A program made the position numbers and the translations under genes. The notes beneath the pieces were generated by a model. It had not been told where the DNA came from. It worked only from the letters and a program-made list of their open reading frames with translations, and ran no database searches. This document shows positions 1 to 8,964 of a DNA stretch of 24,286 bases, piece after piece (position 1 is the first letter of the stretch; each line of letters begins with the position of its first letter). The DNA is from Phoronis australis (lineage: Eukaryota > Phoronida > Phoronidae): contig NMRA01000467.1 in the NCBI GenBank assembly GCA_002633005.1, forward strand, positions 320,510 through 344,795, written 5' to 3'.

Positions 1-428
1 AAAAAATGCTGTTTGATTCTGTTGGCTTCTGTCGGATCGGGCATATTGATGTATTGTGGTTTCAGTGATGCGATCGCCTCGCTTACCCTCCGCACAATCC
101 TGCAGACAGATGCCACACTAATGCCGCTCAGGTCGCCCGCCACGCGTTGATAGCTGCCGGTTGCATAGAATCGCAAACAGGTAAGCACCTGTAGCTCTGG
201 CGTAATACTCTGGTTTCTCAGGGTTAGAGGTGCTAACTGGTTTCTGACCAGTCTTATGACGTCTCTCATTGTCTGTTTTGTCATTCGGAACCGCTTTTTG
301 AAATCTGTCTCGTCGTAAAATTCAAAATAGTTTACTCTCGCTCTGAAATTGCGTCGGCGACGCACGCCGCGACGTCTTTCACCTGCTCGATAGAGCACAT
401 GTATATCTCGCAAGTCTGAGTCAGCCAT
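1..428 (-). CDS. HARBI1-like Harbinger transposase, N-terminal 142 residues
   Basis: Reading the - strand from the ATG at 428 gives an uninterrupted frame to the window edge. It starts MADSDLRDIHVLYRAGER, continues through an Arg-rich stretch (RRRGVRRRRNFRAR), and then FKKRFRMTKQTM, PELQVLTCLRFYATGSYQ and GDLSGISVASVCRIVRR. The FRMTK, LRFYATGS and GISVASVCRIV blocks are hallmarks of HARBI1/PIF transposases. In this family they form the N-terminal helix-turn-helix region ahead of the DDE nuclease. The catalytic part would lie beyond position 1, so activity cannot be judged. There are no stops or frameshifts in 142 codons, unlike every other transposon gene in the window, so this copy may be young. 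The family is usually about 350-400 residues. The ATG was chosen because the frame opens there and the subterminal repeats begin just upstream. Confidence 0.88.
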   Translation of the reverse strand, partial: MADSDLRDIHVLYRAGERRRGVRRRRNFRARVNYFEFYDETDFKKRFRMTKQTMRDVIRLVRNQLAPLTLRNQSITPELQVLTCLRFYATGSYQRVAGDLSGISVASVCRIVRRVSEAIASLKPQYINMPDPTEANRIKQHF

Positions 429-429
429 C

Positions 430-689
430 TTTAAAAGTGTTAAACCTGGGTATGACCAAGTCTAAAGTTAATCCTGGTTTATGATCTTAATACAGGTCTA
501 AGTAATATATACCTCGTTGGTGAAATGAAAACTGACTTAGACCAGGTCTAAACTGGAGTTAAACCAGGTTTTACAAGACCACTGGTCTAAAAGTTAAACC
601 ACCTTTATGAAATGCAGATTATCTTTAAACCTGGTCTAAGCCCAGTTTAAACCAGGTTTAACTTTAAACCACCTTTATGAAATCGGCTG
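430..689 (-). repeat. Harbinger subterminal repeat array
   Basis: Variants of AAACCTGGT, GACCAGGTCTAA and GGTTTAA occur about a dozen times in both orientations (for example TTAGACCAGGTCTAA near 537-551 and TTTAAACCTGG near 625). Many are self-complementary. Similar motifs are found at 5085-5250 and 5975-6229 in the second copy. Repeated subterminal motifs like this are often transposase-binding sites; that role is inferred here. Confidence 0.75.
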
Positions 690-1235
690 CTTAAGTCATT
701 GTGTTTTTTTTATTTTGAAGTATCAAAGTCCAAACGCCAGCAGCAAACCTGTATCTACAGCAATTTGGCAGTGCTCAAGAAAACAGACAAGGTTTTAGCA
801 TGTCTTTTTATCCGTTTCATCAAAATTTCCTCAAAGGGGCGATGGCTGTTATATTCGTGCCACTGCCGCCCAGAGATGAGAGTAAGCACGCCTTACAACA
901 CTGACCTTCATATTCACCACCAGAGCAGAGCACAATGAGTTTGTGGTTGGAAAAGACCCTCTGTGCACTCTGAACGTATTGTTTTGTTTGATCTTTGGTC
1001 TGTGTGAATCGAGTGCCACAGGTAAGCTGAACGCGGAGATCATGTAAACAGACAAGCAGTAGGCTTTCCACAAGGCTAAGCGCTAATTACTGGGGAGGAG
1101 CACGTACCCTCCCGTCCCCCGCTTCTTACGTTCGTGTTTAGTCAGGGCCGCCTCCCCCAGCTTCATGAGTAGGGAGCGTTCGCCCCCCTTCCCCGCCTCT
1201 TACGCCTGTGTTTGCCTGGTCTTGATTTTTTTAAA
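690..1235. other. Spacer with one diverged direct repeat
   Basis: I see no supportable gene. The open frames at 699-938 and 820-1073 lie on both strands and look like chance. Two C-rich stretches around 1118-1141 and 1189-1213 share CCCCGCNTCTTACG followed by TGTTT. They look like an old duplication about 71 bp apart. Confidence 0.5.
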
Positions 1236-1273
1236 ACACAAAAATCGCGAATTAAAATTCGCGATTTTTGTGT
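1236..1273. repeat. 38-bp near-perfect palindrome (hairpin)
   Basis: Arms of 18 bp, ACACAAAAATCGCGAATT and its exact reverse complement, are separated by the two bases AA. A perfect arm of this length with a CpG-containing core is not expected by chance. It may be a compact palindromic repeat family or a remnant of a MITE. It lies about 450 bp upstream of lectin exon 1. Confidence 0.85.
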
Positions 1274-1727
1274 CTACGGAATGCAGGCCATCATCCCTTA
1301 GCCGTGGACAACGGCCGCTTCCAATATGCTATAAAAAGCATTTTCGCGCAGTATACTGGCGTGTTGCCAAAACGTTATGCATACAGACACAAACAAATTA
1401 AATATTGGTGCAAATTTTGAGTGCTATTTCCCTTGTGGAGAACGCTGTGTAGAACAAGACATTTATCAATTTTTAATTTTATATTGAGGACAACGAGTGC
1501 TTCTTTGATCTTTGTGCGTCTGGCTTATTTCGATTGATGTGAGCAGTAGTTGACCTTACTGATAAATCAATTTTTAATGTTGTTTATTTTCTTTTCATTT
1601 GAAAACAATACTTCTGGAAAATTATCTGTGTGTTTAACCGGTCGACGTTACGTTATTTTACGCTATTCGCTTTTGTCGTCGCCAACGTATTTAGACGGGG
1701 CCAAGAACACTCGATTTATTTAGCAGA

Positions 1728-2040
1728 ATGAATTGGGCTAAGGTAGTCGCACAGTTCGAGACGGTGTCGCTTCTGTTAGTATTGGGTCTAAGCTGGACGG
1801 AGTCAGCTCGTTTCGTCAGAAATAAAATATTTGGCGAATTACCACCCATTGCGATCGGTCACGTCTACGCGCGCTCACTCTCTGAGTGCGGTATCTTGTG
1901 TGGTATGAGAGTTGGTTGCGAGGCATTTGGTTTTGGTAAAGACGCCTTACTCTGCACGTTTTATGTCAATACTTGTGGGAACCTCGAAGAAGACCTGAGC
2001 CTTGAAACAATTCAGGTAACAAACGAGGATGCATCCTGTC
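1728..2040 (+). CDS. Lectin gene exon 1: signal peptide and PAN/apple-like module
   Basis: The ATG opens a typical secretory signal: MNWAKVVAQFETVSLLLVL, then GLSWTESA, with cleavage likely after TESA (about residue 26). Residues about 30-104 contain six Cys with the pattern SECGILCGMRVGCEAFGF...LLCTFYVNTC...ASC, which fits a PAN/apple module (often protein- or sugar-binding). The frame stays open to a stop at 2064-2066. Exon 2 needs a phase-1 donor. The only phase-1 GT after the sixth Cys that keeps all six is at 2041 (GTC before GTGTGT, weak). A better-looking donor, TTCAG before GTAACA at 2016, is phase 0 and would not join exon 2 directly. The 3' boundary is therefore provisional, and an unseen small exon is possible. 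No clear TATA box is visible upstream. Confidence 0.7.
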
Positions 2041-4055
2041 GTGTGTTATCCCATCGTTTTAACTAACTGATATACTTTAAAGTGGTTATAAGCCCGCGTT
2101 CTGACAAAGAAATTTTAAACTTTTGATAACTCACTTACCTGTATGAAACTGATCTCAACTTGTTTCAAATCACTTGAGAAGTGTTGGCAGGGCTTGGAAA
2201 AAACAGCATTGATATGGTTCAGACCATGCTCGGCGCACAAAACGATCCGCTGAGACAAAAAAAACTGAGCTTTGTCTCATTCATTAACCAATTGTCAGTT
2301 CTCTACAGGCCTAGATATCGCCTTTAATTTGACTAAGAACCAGTCTGAGGCCTATTTCTTATAGATAAATGGTCAAAATTCAAAGTTACTGAAAGTTACT
2401 CTGTGTGACGGAACGCGTGTTAATGGCCGCTTTCAGGGTTGGCAAGCTTGCGAAACATCTTTAGGGCTCTCCTCATGCCACTGCTATTTATTTGTTAAGT
2501 ATTTTTTATTACAAATGCTCAGATATTTTAAAATACTTATTTGTAATCCATCAAATAATATTTTCAAAATCCATGCTACTTACAGGAACATAAGCTGGGT
2601 GCTAAAATAATACATAGCATTTGTTTTTTCTCACCCGTTGTGATTTTCTCAAAAACTGCTCCAACTTCCGCAGATGTGTAATTTTTACACAGAACTTTAC
2701 GAAATTATTTTTCTTCCCTTTAGGTACAAAAGGTGTTTTGACATTCTCTTTTGGTTTGAGAAAACGGCTGTCAAAAATGGAGATTAACAAGGGTTTTTAC
2801 AATATTATGTTTTTATTCATTCTTTTTTAAAAGTCTGCTAGCTGATTTGTCTGACTAAAACACCTTTCAAAAACCCAGTTCATGAAATGAATAAAAAATT
2901 GCAAGTTTCGCACGTGCAGAAATTTTCTTGTATGGAAATAACACCTGACTGGTATTGGAGTGTACGCGATACGTATGCGTAACCACCACCGTCTATACAT
3001 GTACAGGTACTGCATTAAAGTTGAAACGGTTTTCGGCCACTGCCGTTATTTTGCTAAAATATTTCAACGTTTTTTTTGTTTTAGAAAAAACGGATATGGC
3101 AAAGCACCGAATCAGGTAAATACCTCTTTTGATAATTTGCCACTTGCATGTTCGCTTTTTATTTAATGCCATTTTTATAAGCATGTATCGAACACAGAGG
3201 AACGAAAATAACGCATCACCTGGTAATGTCCAGTAATCGTCGCCTTCAAACCGAAATTCGTACTTGCACTACATAATAATGTACATTATATTACACTAGA
3301 CATGGTTGCAATGCATCAACAATATTTGAAACTTTTTGTCACATAAAATGTCTCTTTCAAAAACTCCCACCCAGAAGTGCCTTCCGGAACATCTCAAAAG
3401 CCCGCTATGCTTAAAACCTTGTTCGATTAAAGTAATCAATTTTAAAATGAATTACCTCTCTGCTTGTTGCACAATTGCAGTTATCTCATCATACGTCACA
3501 TCTGCATTCTTTAGAGAGGTTCAAATTTGACAAAAGTAGTGGAAAAATCTTTTTATAGGAAATTTTAAAAATTTTAATGTGATAATTTGGGCTTTCATCC
3601 AAAACTGTAAAATACTGACAGGGAGATGTGCAAGTTTCTTAAATATCATTTCGTTTTTGTTTTGCGCAACTTCTGAATTCGTTCTTAAAATCTTAAATGT
3701 CCTATTTTTGATAACCACTCTTGCAAAACTGGAATATTTCAAAAACAACAGTGTTTTGTAGAACAATGCGTAAGGCACATTATCTGAAATTTTTATATCA
3801 ATCCTATTCGCCACTTGTGAGACATGTCGTTCGAAACAATGAGCTAATTTAGCTCATTTTTCCGAAGTTAGACAAATTTGGAACTTCTTAGGGTCCTACA
3901 TAACTTTTAATTAAACAGTTTGTCTCACGAAACTCTCACTCTCATTCAACCTCAGCATTACCGCCGAGTATTTTTCTTGAAGCACTTATTCAGCCACACT
4001 CACGGACAATATAAACAAGTAGTAAAGTTGAACTGAGATGACTTAAAACAATAAG
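2041..4055 (+). other. Intron 1, first part: AT-rich sequence without a gene
   Basis: The stretch is AT-rich with short open frames on both strands (2602-2830, 2827-3184, 3521-3814) that overlap each other in antisense. They show no domain, signal or splice pattern, and I regard them as chance. A small perfect palindrome lies at 3838-3858 (arms AATGAGCTAA, one-base centre). I see no transposon termini. Confidence 0.55.
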
Positions 4056-4076
4056 TTATTATTATTATTATTATTT
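4056..4076. repeat. (TTA)n microsatellite
   Basis: About seven TTA units. On the - strand this is a TAA-rich run of the kind left at LINE or SINE tails, but I cannot identify an element attached to it. Confidence 0.9.
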
Positions 4077-4349
4077 GGTTTCCCAGTCACTTACATTCAC
4101 ACACATTGTCAGTCTTCTGCAAACAGAAGAACCACAGGGGTTCATCGACTGTTGAATACCTGAAATTGGCCATTTCATTTGAAAATATATTTCTCAATTA
4201 TTATAAGACCTCCTCAAGGGAGGACGAGGTAGAATACAATGAATGACTGACAATAGACAAGTTTAAATTAAATTAAAATGCTCTGGTCAGGAGTCTTAAA
4301 AGACCAAACTCAGATGACGCCGGATTACAGGTATTATTACAGCGAAGAA

Positions 4350-5069
4350 GTCTGAGTGAGCCCATAATACCGTTACTACACTCACCACCTACTTTAGTTG
4401 TTCAGAATCGTCAAGAGAGCCTAGATCTTACTTTAATTGACTGTGTACCTGCAGCAGAGCTGGTGAAGAACTGGAGAGTTGAGCCCGTGTCATCTCTTTC
4501 GGATCACAGATACATCAGATTTCATGTGACAATTTCTCCTACGCCTTTCTACACTGAGTACAGGGATATCAAGAAGGCTGATTGGCCCATCTGCAATGAA
4601 AAATGTTCCAACTCACTTGGACAGTGGAGCTCTCAACACTTTGACTGATGTTGATTCACTGGCAAATAATATCGCAACTGTACCGACGAATGCCATCAAT
4701 TTTGCCTGTCCGATTAGGATAGTGAGACTTACTAGTAAACCTAATCGCCAGATATGGTTGACCAAAGAGCTTGCATCTCTTCAAAAGAACGCAAGAAAAG
4801 CTAATAGGATTTCCCAGAGAGCAGACACTGAAAAGGACTGGAACGCCTACCGTCAGGTAAACAGAACCTTCAAGTCTGCTACACGTAGGGCAAAAAGGAG
4901 CTTGTGGAGAAATTTTTGACAGCAATTTTCAAGTTTATCAGCAATGGCAAAACTTATTCAGATTCTGAAGAAGGTCAAGACTGCTCAGTTGGAGACTGTC
5001 CAACGAAAAGACGGCTCATACACCAGTTCACCTGGTGAAACTCTCAGGGTCATGTTGGATAAACACTAT
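4350..5069 (+). pseudogene. LINE endonuclease C-terminus and linker (broken)
   Basis: The first frame (to about 4640) reads PPTLVVQNRQESLDLTLIDC and then SLSDHRYIRFHV, matching the last endonuclease block, where the SDH motif carries the catalytic Asp-His. It then continues into the region before RT. Around 4596-4648 the reading passes to another frame, continuing NRQIWLTKELASLQKNARKA and YRQVNRTFKSATRRAKRSLW (the basic linker typical of these ORFs). A stop follows at 4917. The frame reopens to GSYTSSPGETLRVMLDKHY, ending at the Harbinger target site at 5067-5069. One frameshift and at least one stop make this non-functional. Confidence 0.8.
5067..5069. repeat. Target-site duplication TAT, left copy
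   Basis: TAT at 5067-5069 precedes the element end CATTCGATTTCAT and matches TAT at 6230-6232 just after the other end. A 3-bp duplication fits the Harbinger superfamily. Confidence 0.75.
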
Positions 5070-5406
5070 CATTCGATTTCATAAAGTCGGTTTAACAAAA
5101 CCAGGTTTAAGACTTAAACCTGGTCTTCCTAAACCTGGTCTAATTTTAGACCTGACTTGCATTTCACCAACATGGTTTAATAGTTTGAAAGCTTGGTTTT
5201 GCTAGAACAGGGAGCTGGTTCAGTAAAACCAGGTTTAAAGTATCAAAGGCACCCCACTGTGTCGAGCTCGGTAAACCCAACAAAGAAACTATTGAAGTGC
5301 TTCAATGAAACCTTGATCAGGTGGGTATACAATGGCATACACCAGTAGAATCAGTGCAGTTACGAAAAACATCTAAAAGCTTTTCTTATGAGGAAAACTA
5401 ATTTCT

Positions 5407-5690
5407 GTGCCCAACACACACACATTAAAGAACATGCTTCCGATTAGACGTAACGTGATAAATGCTCAAATTTATGTCCTTGTCATTTTAGTGTTTATTT
5501 TCCGCGGCCAAAGGGGGGCAAGAACCCTTCCTGGCAACATTATATCGGAGAACAGTGGAGGTGGAACTCAACCAGAAGAATCAGAAGATGCTGTCTTTAG
5601 TCAAATCCGTAGCGCTTACGACGATGACGCCCTGCTCGACCAGTCGTATTCTGAGAAATCCGCAGGACACACTCCAGCAAGTAGTGGTCT
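5407..5690 (+). CDS. Unrecognised ORF with signal-like N-terminus inside the Harbinger derivative
   Basis: From the ATG at 5407 (or the in-frame ATG at 5440) the frame begins MLPIRRNVINAQIYVLVILV and FIFRGQRGA, a plausible signal peptide or membrane anchor. An acidic, Ser/Gly-rich stretch follows (GGGTQPEESEDAVFSQ, then AYDDDALLDQSYSEKSAG). The open frame runs on to 5784, but the last part lies inside a later hAT-like insertion starting at 5694. I recognise no domain, and it does not look like the Myb-like second protein of Harbinger elements. It could be a captured host exon or chance. No clear splice donor is seen at its right edge. Confidence 0.3.
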
Positions 5691-5693
5691 ACG

Positions 5694-5850
5694 CATAGGC
5701 GGATCCACGGGGGTCATGGGATCCGGAGTCCCCTTTTTTCCCTTGATTTTAGTGATATCAAATCTATTATTTTCAAATTGTTGACTTGGCCCCCCTTTTA
5801 AAAAGTCCTTGACCGCCCCCCCCCTTTAAAAAATCCTGGATCCGCCCCTG
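5694..5850. mobile_element. hAT-like mini-element (157 bp) nested in the Harbinger copy
   Basis: The left end CATAGGCGGATCC and the right end GGATCCGCCCCTG are inverted repeats (CAKRGGCGGATCC in consensus). CTACG stands at 5689-5693 and again at 5851-5855, a perfect 5-bp target duplication. The interior is rich in CCCCCC and TTTTAAA and is non-coding. Related termini occur at 9306-9450 and near 21514. CAGNGG-type ends with a short duplication suggest the hAT superfamily; that assignment is tentative. Confidence 0.75.
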
Positions 5851-5884
5851 CTACGTTTGATTTTGTGTCATAATAAAACTGAAT

Positions 5885-5975
5885 ATTGAAAATAGTCCAT
5901 TTTCGCTCTAAAACTGCGTCGCAAATGCACTCCGCGACATCATTCACTTTTATCTATACCATGCAAGTCTGACTT
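5885..5975 (-). pseudogene. Remnant of HARBI1-like transposase N-terminus
   Basis: On the - strand the segment aligns with 307-428 of the first Harbinger copy: AAGTCAGACTTGCATG matches the start region, and GTCGCGGAGTGCATTTGCG and TTTTAGAGCGAAAATGGAC match the Arg-rich region. Small deletions and the loss of the ATG break the frame. It shows that this copy derives from an autonomous relative of the element at 1-689. Confidence 0.7.
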
Positions 5976-6229
5976 ATTTAACAGTTAAACCTGGGTCTGA
6001 CCAAGTTAAACATGGTTTTAAGATCTTAATACAGGTCTAAAGAATGTAGACCCCCTTTGGTGAAATGAAAACTGACTTAGACCAGGTCTAAAATTGAGTT
6101 AAACCAGGCTTTACTAGACCACTGGTCTAAAAGTTAAACCACCTTTATGAAATGCAGATTATCTTTAAACCTGGTCTAAGTCCAGTTTTAACCATGTTTA
6201 ACTTTAAACCACCTTTATGAAATCGGCTG

Positions 6230-7140
6230 TATGTGATTCCTGGTCATGGAACTACAAAAGTAGTGTATGACGGACAAGAACGCGCTTGAAAAAGCTGTAT
6301 ACAATAAAATGTTTGCTCTTGGTGCTTTCATCGACATTGTTGGTGCCTTCATCTACATTAAACGTGATGCTATATATAATGCACTTGTTCAATTTAGGAT
6401 TGACAAAGGGCTTATAAGGTGGATTATGTGCATGCTGCGCAGTCAGACTGTAACAGCTAAGCTTGAGGGAGCTAGTGTGACTGTCCGTCTCACTGGAGGT
6501 ACTCCACAAGGTGGTACCACTTCACCTGCTTTCTTCAATACGGTTATTGACTGCCTGTTGAGGCAACTGTTGGCTAACACTGGACAAGGTCTAGTTGAAC
6601 AGGCCTATGCTGATGACATTGTCTTCTGTGTGTCAATTTGTTGATGCTTGCACATGCCGCAGCATTTTCCAGACGGCACTTAATATTGTTATTCGATGTA
6701 CCGATACAGTTGGCTTGGAGATCAATAGCAATAAAACAAAAGTGGTGATGTTCACCTGGAAGCGGAAGTGGAATGTAAAAATATTAAAGCTGTATAAATG
6801 GTACTGAACCGCCACTCCAAGAAAAAGTCACCTACCTAGGTGTTGCTCTCCATCATCGCCTTTCTTGGTCCCCTCATGTGGTTGACAAGATAAACAAGGC
6901 CAAGTCGGCCCTGGTAAGTTCCAGCCGAGTGATGGGTAAAACTTTGAGACTCTCCCCCAAGAATTCTCTTTGGGTCTACATTGGTGTTATCAGACCGATG
7001 TTAGCCTACGTGGCATCAATATGGATAACATCTCTTGAACAGGGCAGTGTTAGAACTAAACTGACACAAATACAGCGTTTGAATTGCTTGTGTGTTACTC
7101 CTGCTTTTCCTGGAACTCTTGCGGCTGCTTATTGATTTGT
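6230..7140 (+). pseudogene. LINE reverse transcriptase (broken)
   Basis: After the second TAT the reading resumes with VIPGHGTT, shifts frame, and then reads ALEKAVYNKMFALGAFIDIV (the D of the first RT metal motif), GTPQGGTTSPAFFNTVIDCL (PQG block, about 6498) and AYADDIVF (catalytic YADD at 6606-6617). After a frameshift the palm and thumb continue with GLEINSNKTKVVMFTWKRK, TYLGVALHHRLSWSPHV, and IRPMLAYVASIW. Stops near 6643, 6805 and 7133, and frame changes, show it is dead. The YADD and PQG blocks themselves are intact. Confidence 0.85.
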
Positions 7141-7295
7141 CACCCTGCAAACTTACCTCAGCGGTGAAGCTGTGGTTGCAGCTTACCGTGTGAGGTGTAA
7201 TGGGCAGTAGAGTCATTGTGCGAATGACTGATACTGTTGCTCACAAGAGTCATATTAATGTATGCAACAGGTTAATGTCAGAAACTTGAACACTT

Positions 7296-8147
7296 TTGGC
7301 ACTGCCAAGTGATATTTTAGTGACGACCTTAAATCACTGGCAGAATTTCTATACAGAAATTGGAGATGGTCACGAAATCATTGATTACAATGACCAACAA
7401 TCCGTTTGTTACACTGATGGCTCTAAACTTGACAACGGACAGTCAGGGTCAGGAATATACTTTCCAGACCTTGTAGGCGGCGACAAAGAAAGCTGAATCT
7501 CACTGGGTAACACCGCCACAGTCTAGGCTGAAATTGTAGCCATTTACCAGGCTGCCCAACTGGCAAGGGAGCAGTCCTTGGTGACAAGGAACTCTTCATA
7601 CTCTCAGACAGACAAGCAGCCGTTGTGTCCAGGCCTGTGTAAACTAGCTTAACCACCTATAGCTAGTAGAATTGTTCATGTGAACTGGGTTAAAGCCCAT
7701 GTTGGCATTGATGGAAACGAAGCTGCTGACAAACTTGCAAAAGAAGGAGCAAGTGCACCCTGTTTTGTACCAGAACATTGTATACCAGTTGCCTATAGGT
7801 TCTGCAGAGCAAATGTAAGACACTGGGTGCGCAAACTTTTCCTGGATGCATGGAGAAAGCTCTCCGCCTGCAGACTAACCAAAAGGTTAATAAAACTATT
7901 ATGTTTAGATAGGCTTGCTATAAGGGAGCTGATCCAGGTTATTACTGGACACTGCAACCTAGCTCGGCACCGTAACATCATAGGCCACATGGCATGTTCA
8001 TTGTGTCCCAACTGTGGCTTGGAGGCCGAGACTCCTCAACATCTGGTGGAGATTTGCCCTGACTACAATAGACACCGTAATCTACTACTTGATGGACACA
8101 TAACCCGCTTGGTTAACATTGTTAGTTCATACGGGCTGTCTTTCTGA
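7296..8147 (+). pseudogene. LINE RNase H and C-terminal Cys/His tail (broken)
   Basis: The segment reads VCYTDGSKLDNGQSGSGIYF at about 7404-7460 (first RNase H Asp in TDGS) and stops at 7494-7496. It then resumes in other frames with AEIVAIYQAAQLAREQS (the Glu block) and, from 7680, WVKAHVGIDGNEAADKLAKE (the terminal RNase H block with H and D). After this comes the CSLCPNCGLEAETPQHLVEI plus CP motif at about 7995-8060, a tail seen at the end of many RNase H-bearing LINE ORFs. The last open frame ends at 8145-8147, probably the original stop. Confidence 0.85.
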
Positions 8148-8588
8148 AACAAACAGGCAGATTGGAAGATTTTACCCATGAGGAGTCCAGTGATGTCGCG
8201 TCCCCATGGGTCATAATCAGGTGACTAGTGTAATGGGCCCGGCCGTGAGGTCTAAACACGCCTGATGTACCGCAAAAGGCATCAGGCCACCTGCACTCTT
8301 TTTTGTTCATTATCACGACAACGGAAGCGTAAAGACAAATTAGTGAGTTTGCGATTTCCGTACTTGAGTGGCATGTTGCAGTCAATTAATAGTTACGACA
8401 TGTTCAGGTTCATGACGCTATTGATGACTCCGTGCCCTGATTTTTTTCTCAAATGTGATTCATCATTTTGAATTCAGAGGATGTCCAAGAAAACGTTTAG
8501 CCTTTAAACATAACAATAAAAGGCAGAATTATAAATTATTGGTACAAACTCTTATTTAAAGAAAATAGGTGTTAGTGAATAGTCTTTA
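8148..8588 (+). other. LINE 3' UTR candidate and unassigned intron sequence
   Basis: The GC-balanced part up to about 8310 probably belongs to the LINE 3' UTR, since composition changes to AT-rich after that. No poly(A) or simple tail and no target duplication were found. Short frames on both strands (8122-8471) have no recognisable content. Confidence 0.4.
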
Positions 8589-8714
8589 AGCTCTTTCTGT
8601 GAGCAACATGAAGAAGCAATTCTACATCTGTATTGGGAATGTTCACTTGTTCAGAAGTTTTGGGGATGTTTGAAAACATGGATGATAAATCAGTGCAATT
8701 TCCCTCTGCAGTGA
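8589..8714 (+). pseudogene. LINE ORF2 C-terminal fragment (Cys/His motif)
   Basis: The frame reads SSFCEQHEEAILHLYWECSL and VQKFWGCLKTWM before a TGA. The pattern C..H.EE.I.HLxWEC..VQ.FW is characteristic of the C-terminal end of L1/Tx1-type LINE ORF2 proteins. It is a fragment from a different LINE than the one at 4350-8147. Its 3' sequence may run toward 8890, where GAATCAATAAATG supplies an AATAAA. Confidence 0.65.
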
Positions 8715-8964
8715 AAAATTATTTACAATGATAAATTGGATCTTGAGAGATTCCAGGCAAGGTGGTCTTCTTTTTTGCCTAACTAGCTTTCATAGGGTCC
8801 GATAATGTTCGTAATTTGTTTGATGTACACTTAACTAGATTTCATTTTGCTGTACAACTATGTACTGGTTGGTTGAATCAATAAATGTTTCATCATGGAA
8901 AAAAAACAAAAAATAGAAATCGTACCCATGTGCATTATGTTAAACTGGATTCCCTATTTTTCAG

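Larger units (their letters stand above)
1..689 (-). mobile_element. PIF/Harbinger DNA transposon, one end (truncated by window)
   Basis: The span holds a HARBI1-like transposase start (1-428) and about 260 bp of subterminal sequence ending at 689 in ATGAAATCGGCTG. The same terminal block recurs at about 5975-6229, where it ends in the same 13 bases, so 689 is taken as the true element end. Beyond it the two copies diverge at once (CTTAAG here, TATGTG there). The other end lies left of the window, so the target duplication cannot be read. The superfamily call rests on the transposase. Confidence 0.85.
5070..6229. mobile_element. Non-autonomous PIF/Harbinger derivative inserted in the LINE
   Basis: The left end begins CATTCGATTTCATAAAG. 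The reverse complement of the right end begins CAGCCGATTTCATAAAG, giving terminal inverted repeats with two mismatches in 17. The right 255 bp is closely similar to the end of the element at 430-689. A decayed copy of the transposase start follows inside it at about 5885-5975 (- strand). The rest of the transposase is gone and is replaced by unrelated sequence at 5260-5690. The element is flanked by TAT on both sides. Removing it and one TAT lets the LINE reading continue from LDKHY to VIPGH in one frame, confirming the ends. Confidence 0.88.
4350..8147 (+). mobile_element. Degenerate APE-type non-LTR retrotransposon (LINE) with RNase H
   Basis: From left to right the remains are: the C-terminal end of an apurinic-like endonuclease, a linker, a reverse transcriptase, an RNase H domain and a Cys/His tail. 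The endonuclease-RT-RNase H order belongs to the I/Jockey/R1-related group of LINEs; I cannot assign the clade. The 5' part is lost, and the first recognisable reading starts near 4350. Coding is broken by several frameshifts and stops and by a 1160-bp Harbinger insertion at 5070-6229. The 3' UTR may run a few hundred bases past 8147, but no tail is seen. It occupies intron 1 of the lectin gene in the sense direction. Confidence 0.88.

Noticed and set aside
820-1073. Two - strand ORFs of 74 and 83 residues as a small gene
   Set aside because: Different frames of the same DNA with no domain or signal, and no similarity to the adjacent transposon.
2016-2066. Reading exon 1 through to its in-frame stop as a complete short protein
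   Set aside because: Possible, but the matching secreted-lectin exons downstream in compatible phase make a spliced product more likely.
3521-3814. 97-residue - strand ORF in intron 1
   Set aside because: An overlapping + strand ORF of similar length, AT-driven composition, no domain and no splice pattern.
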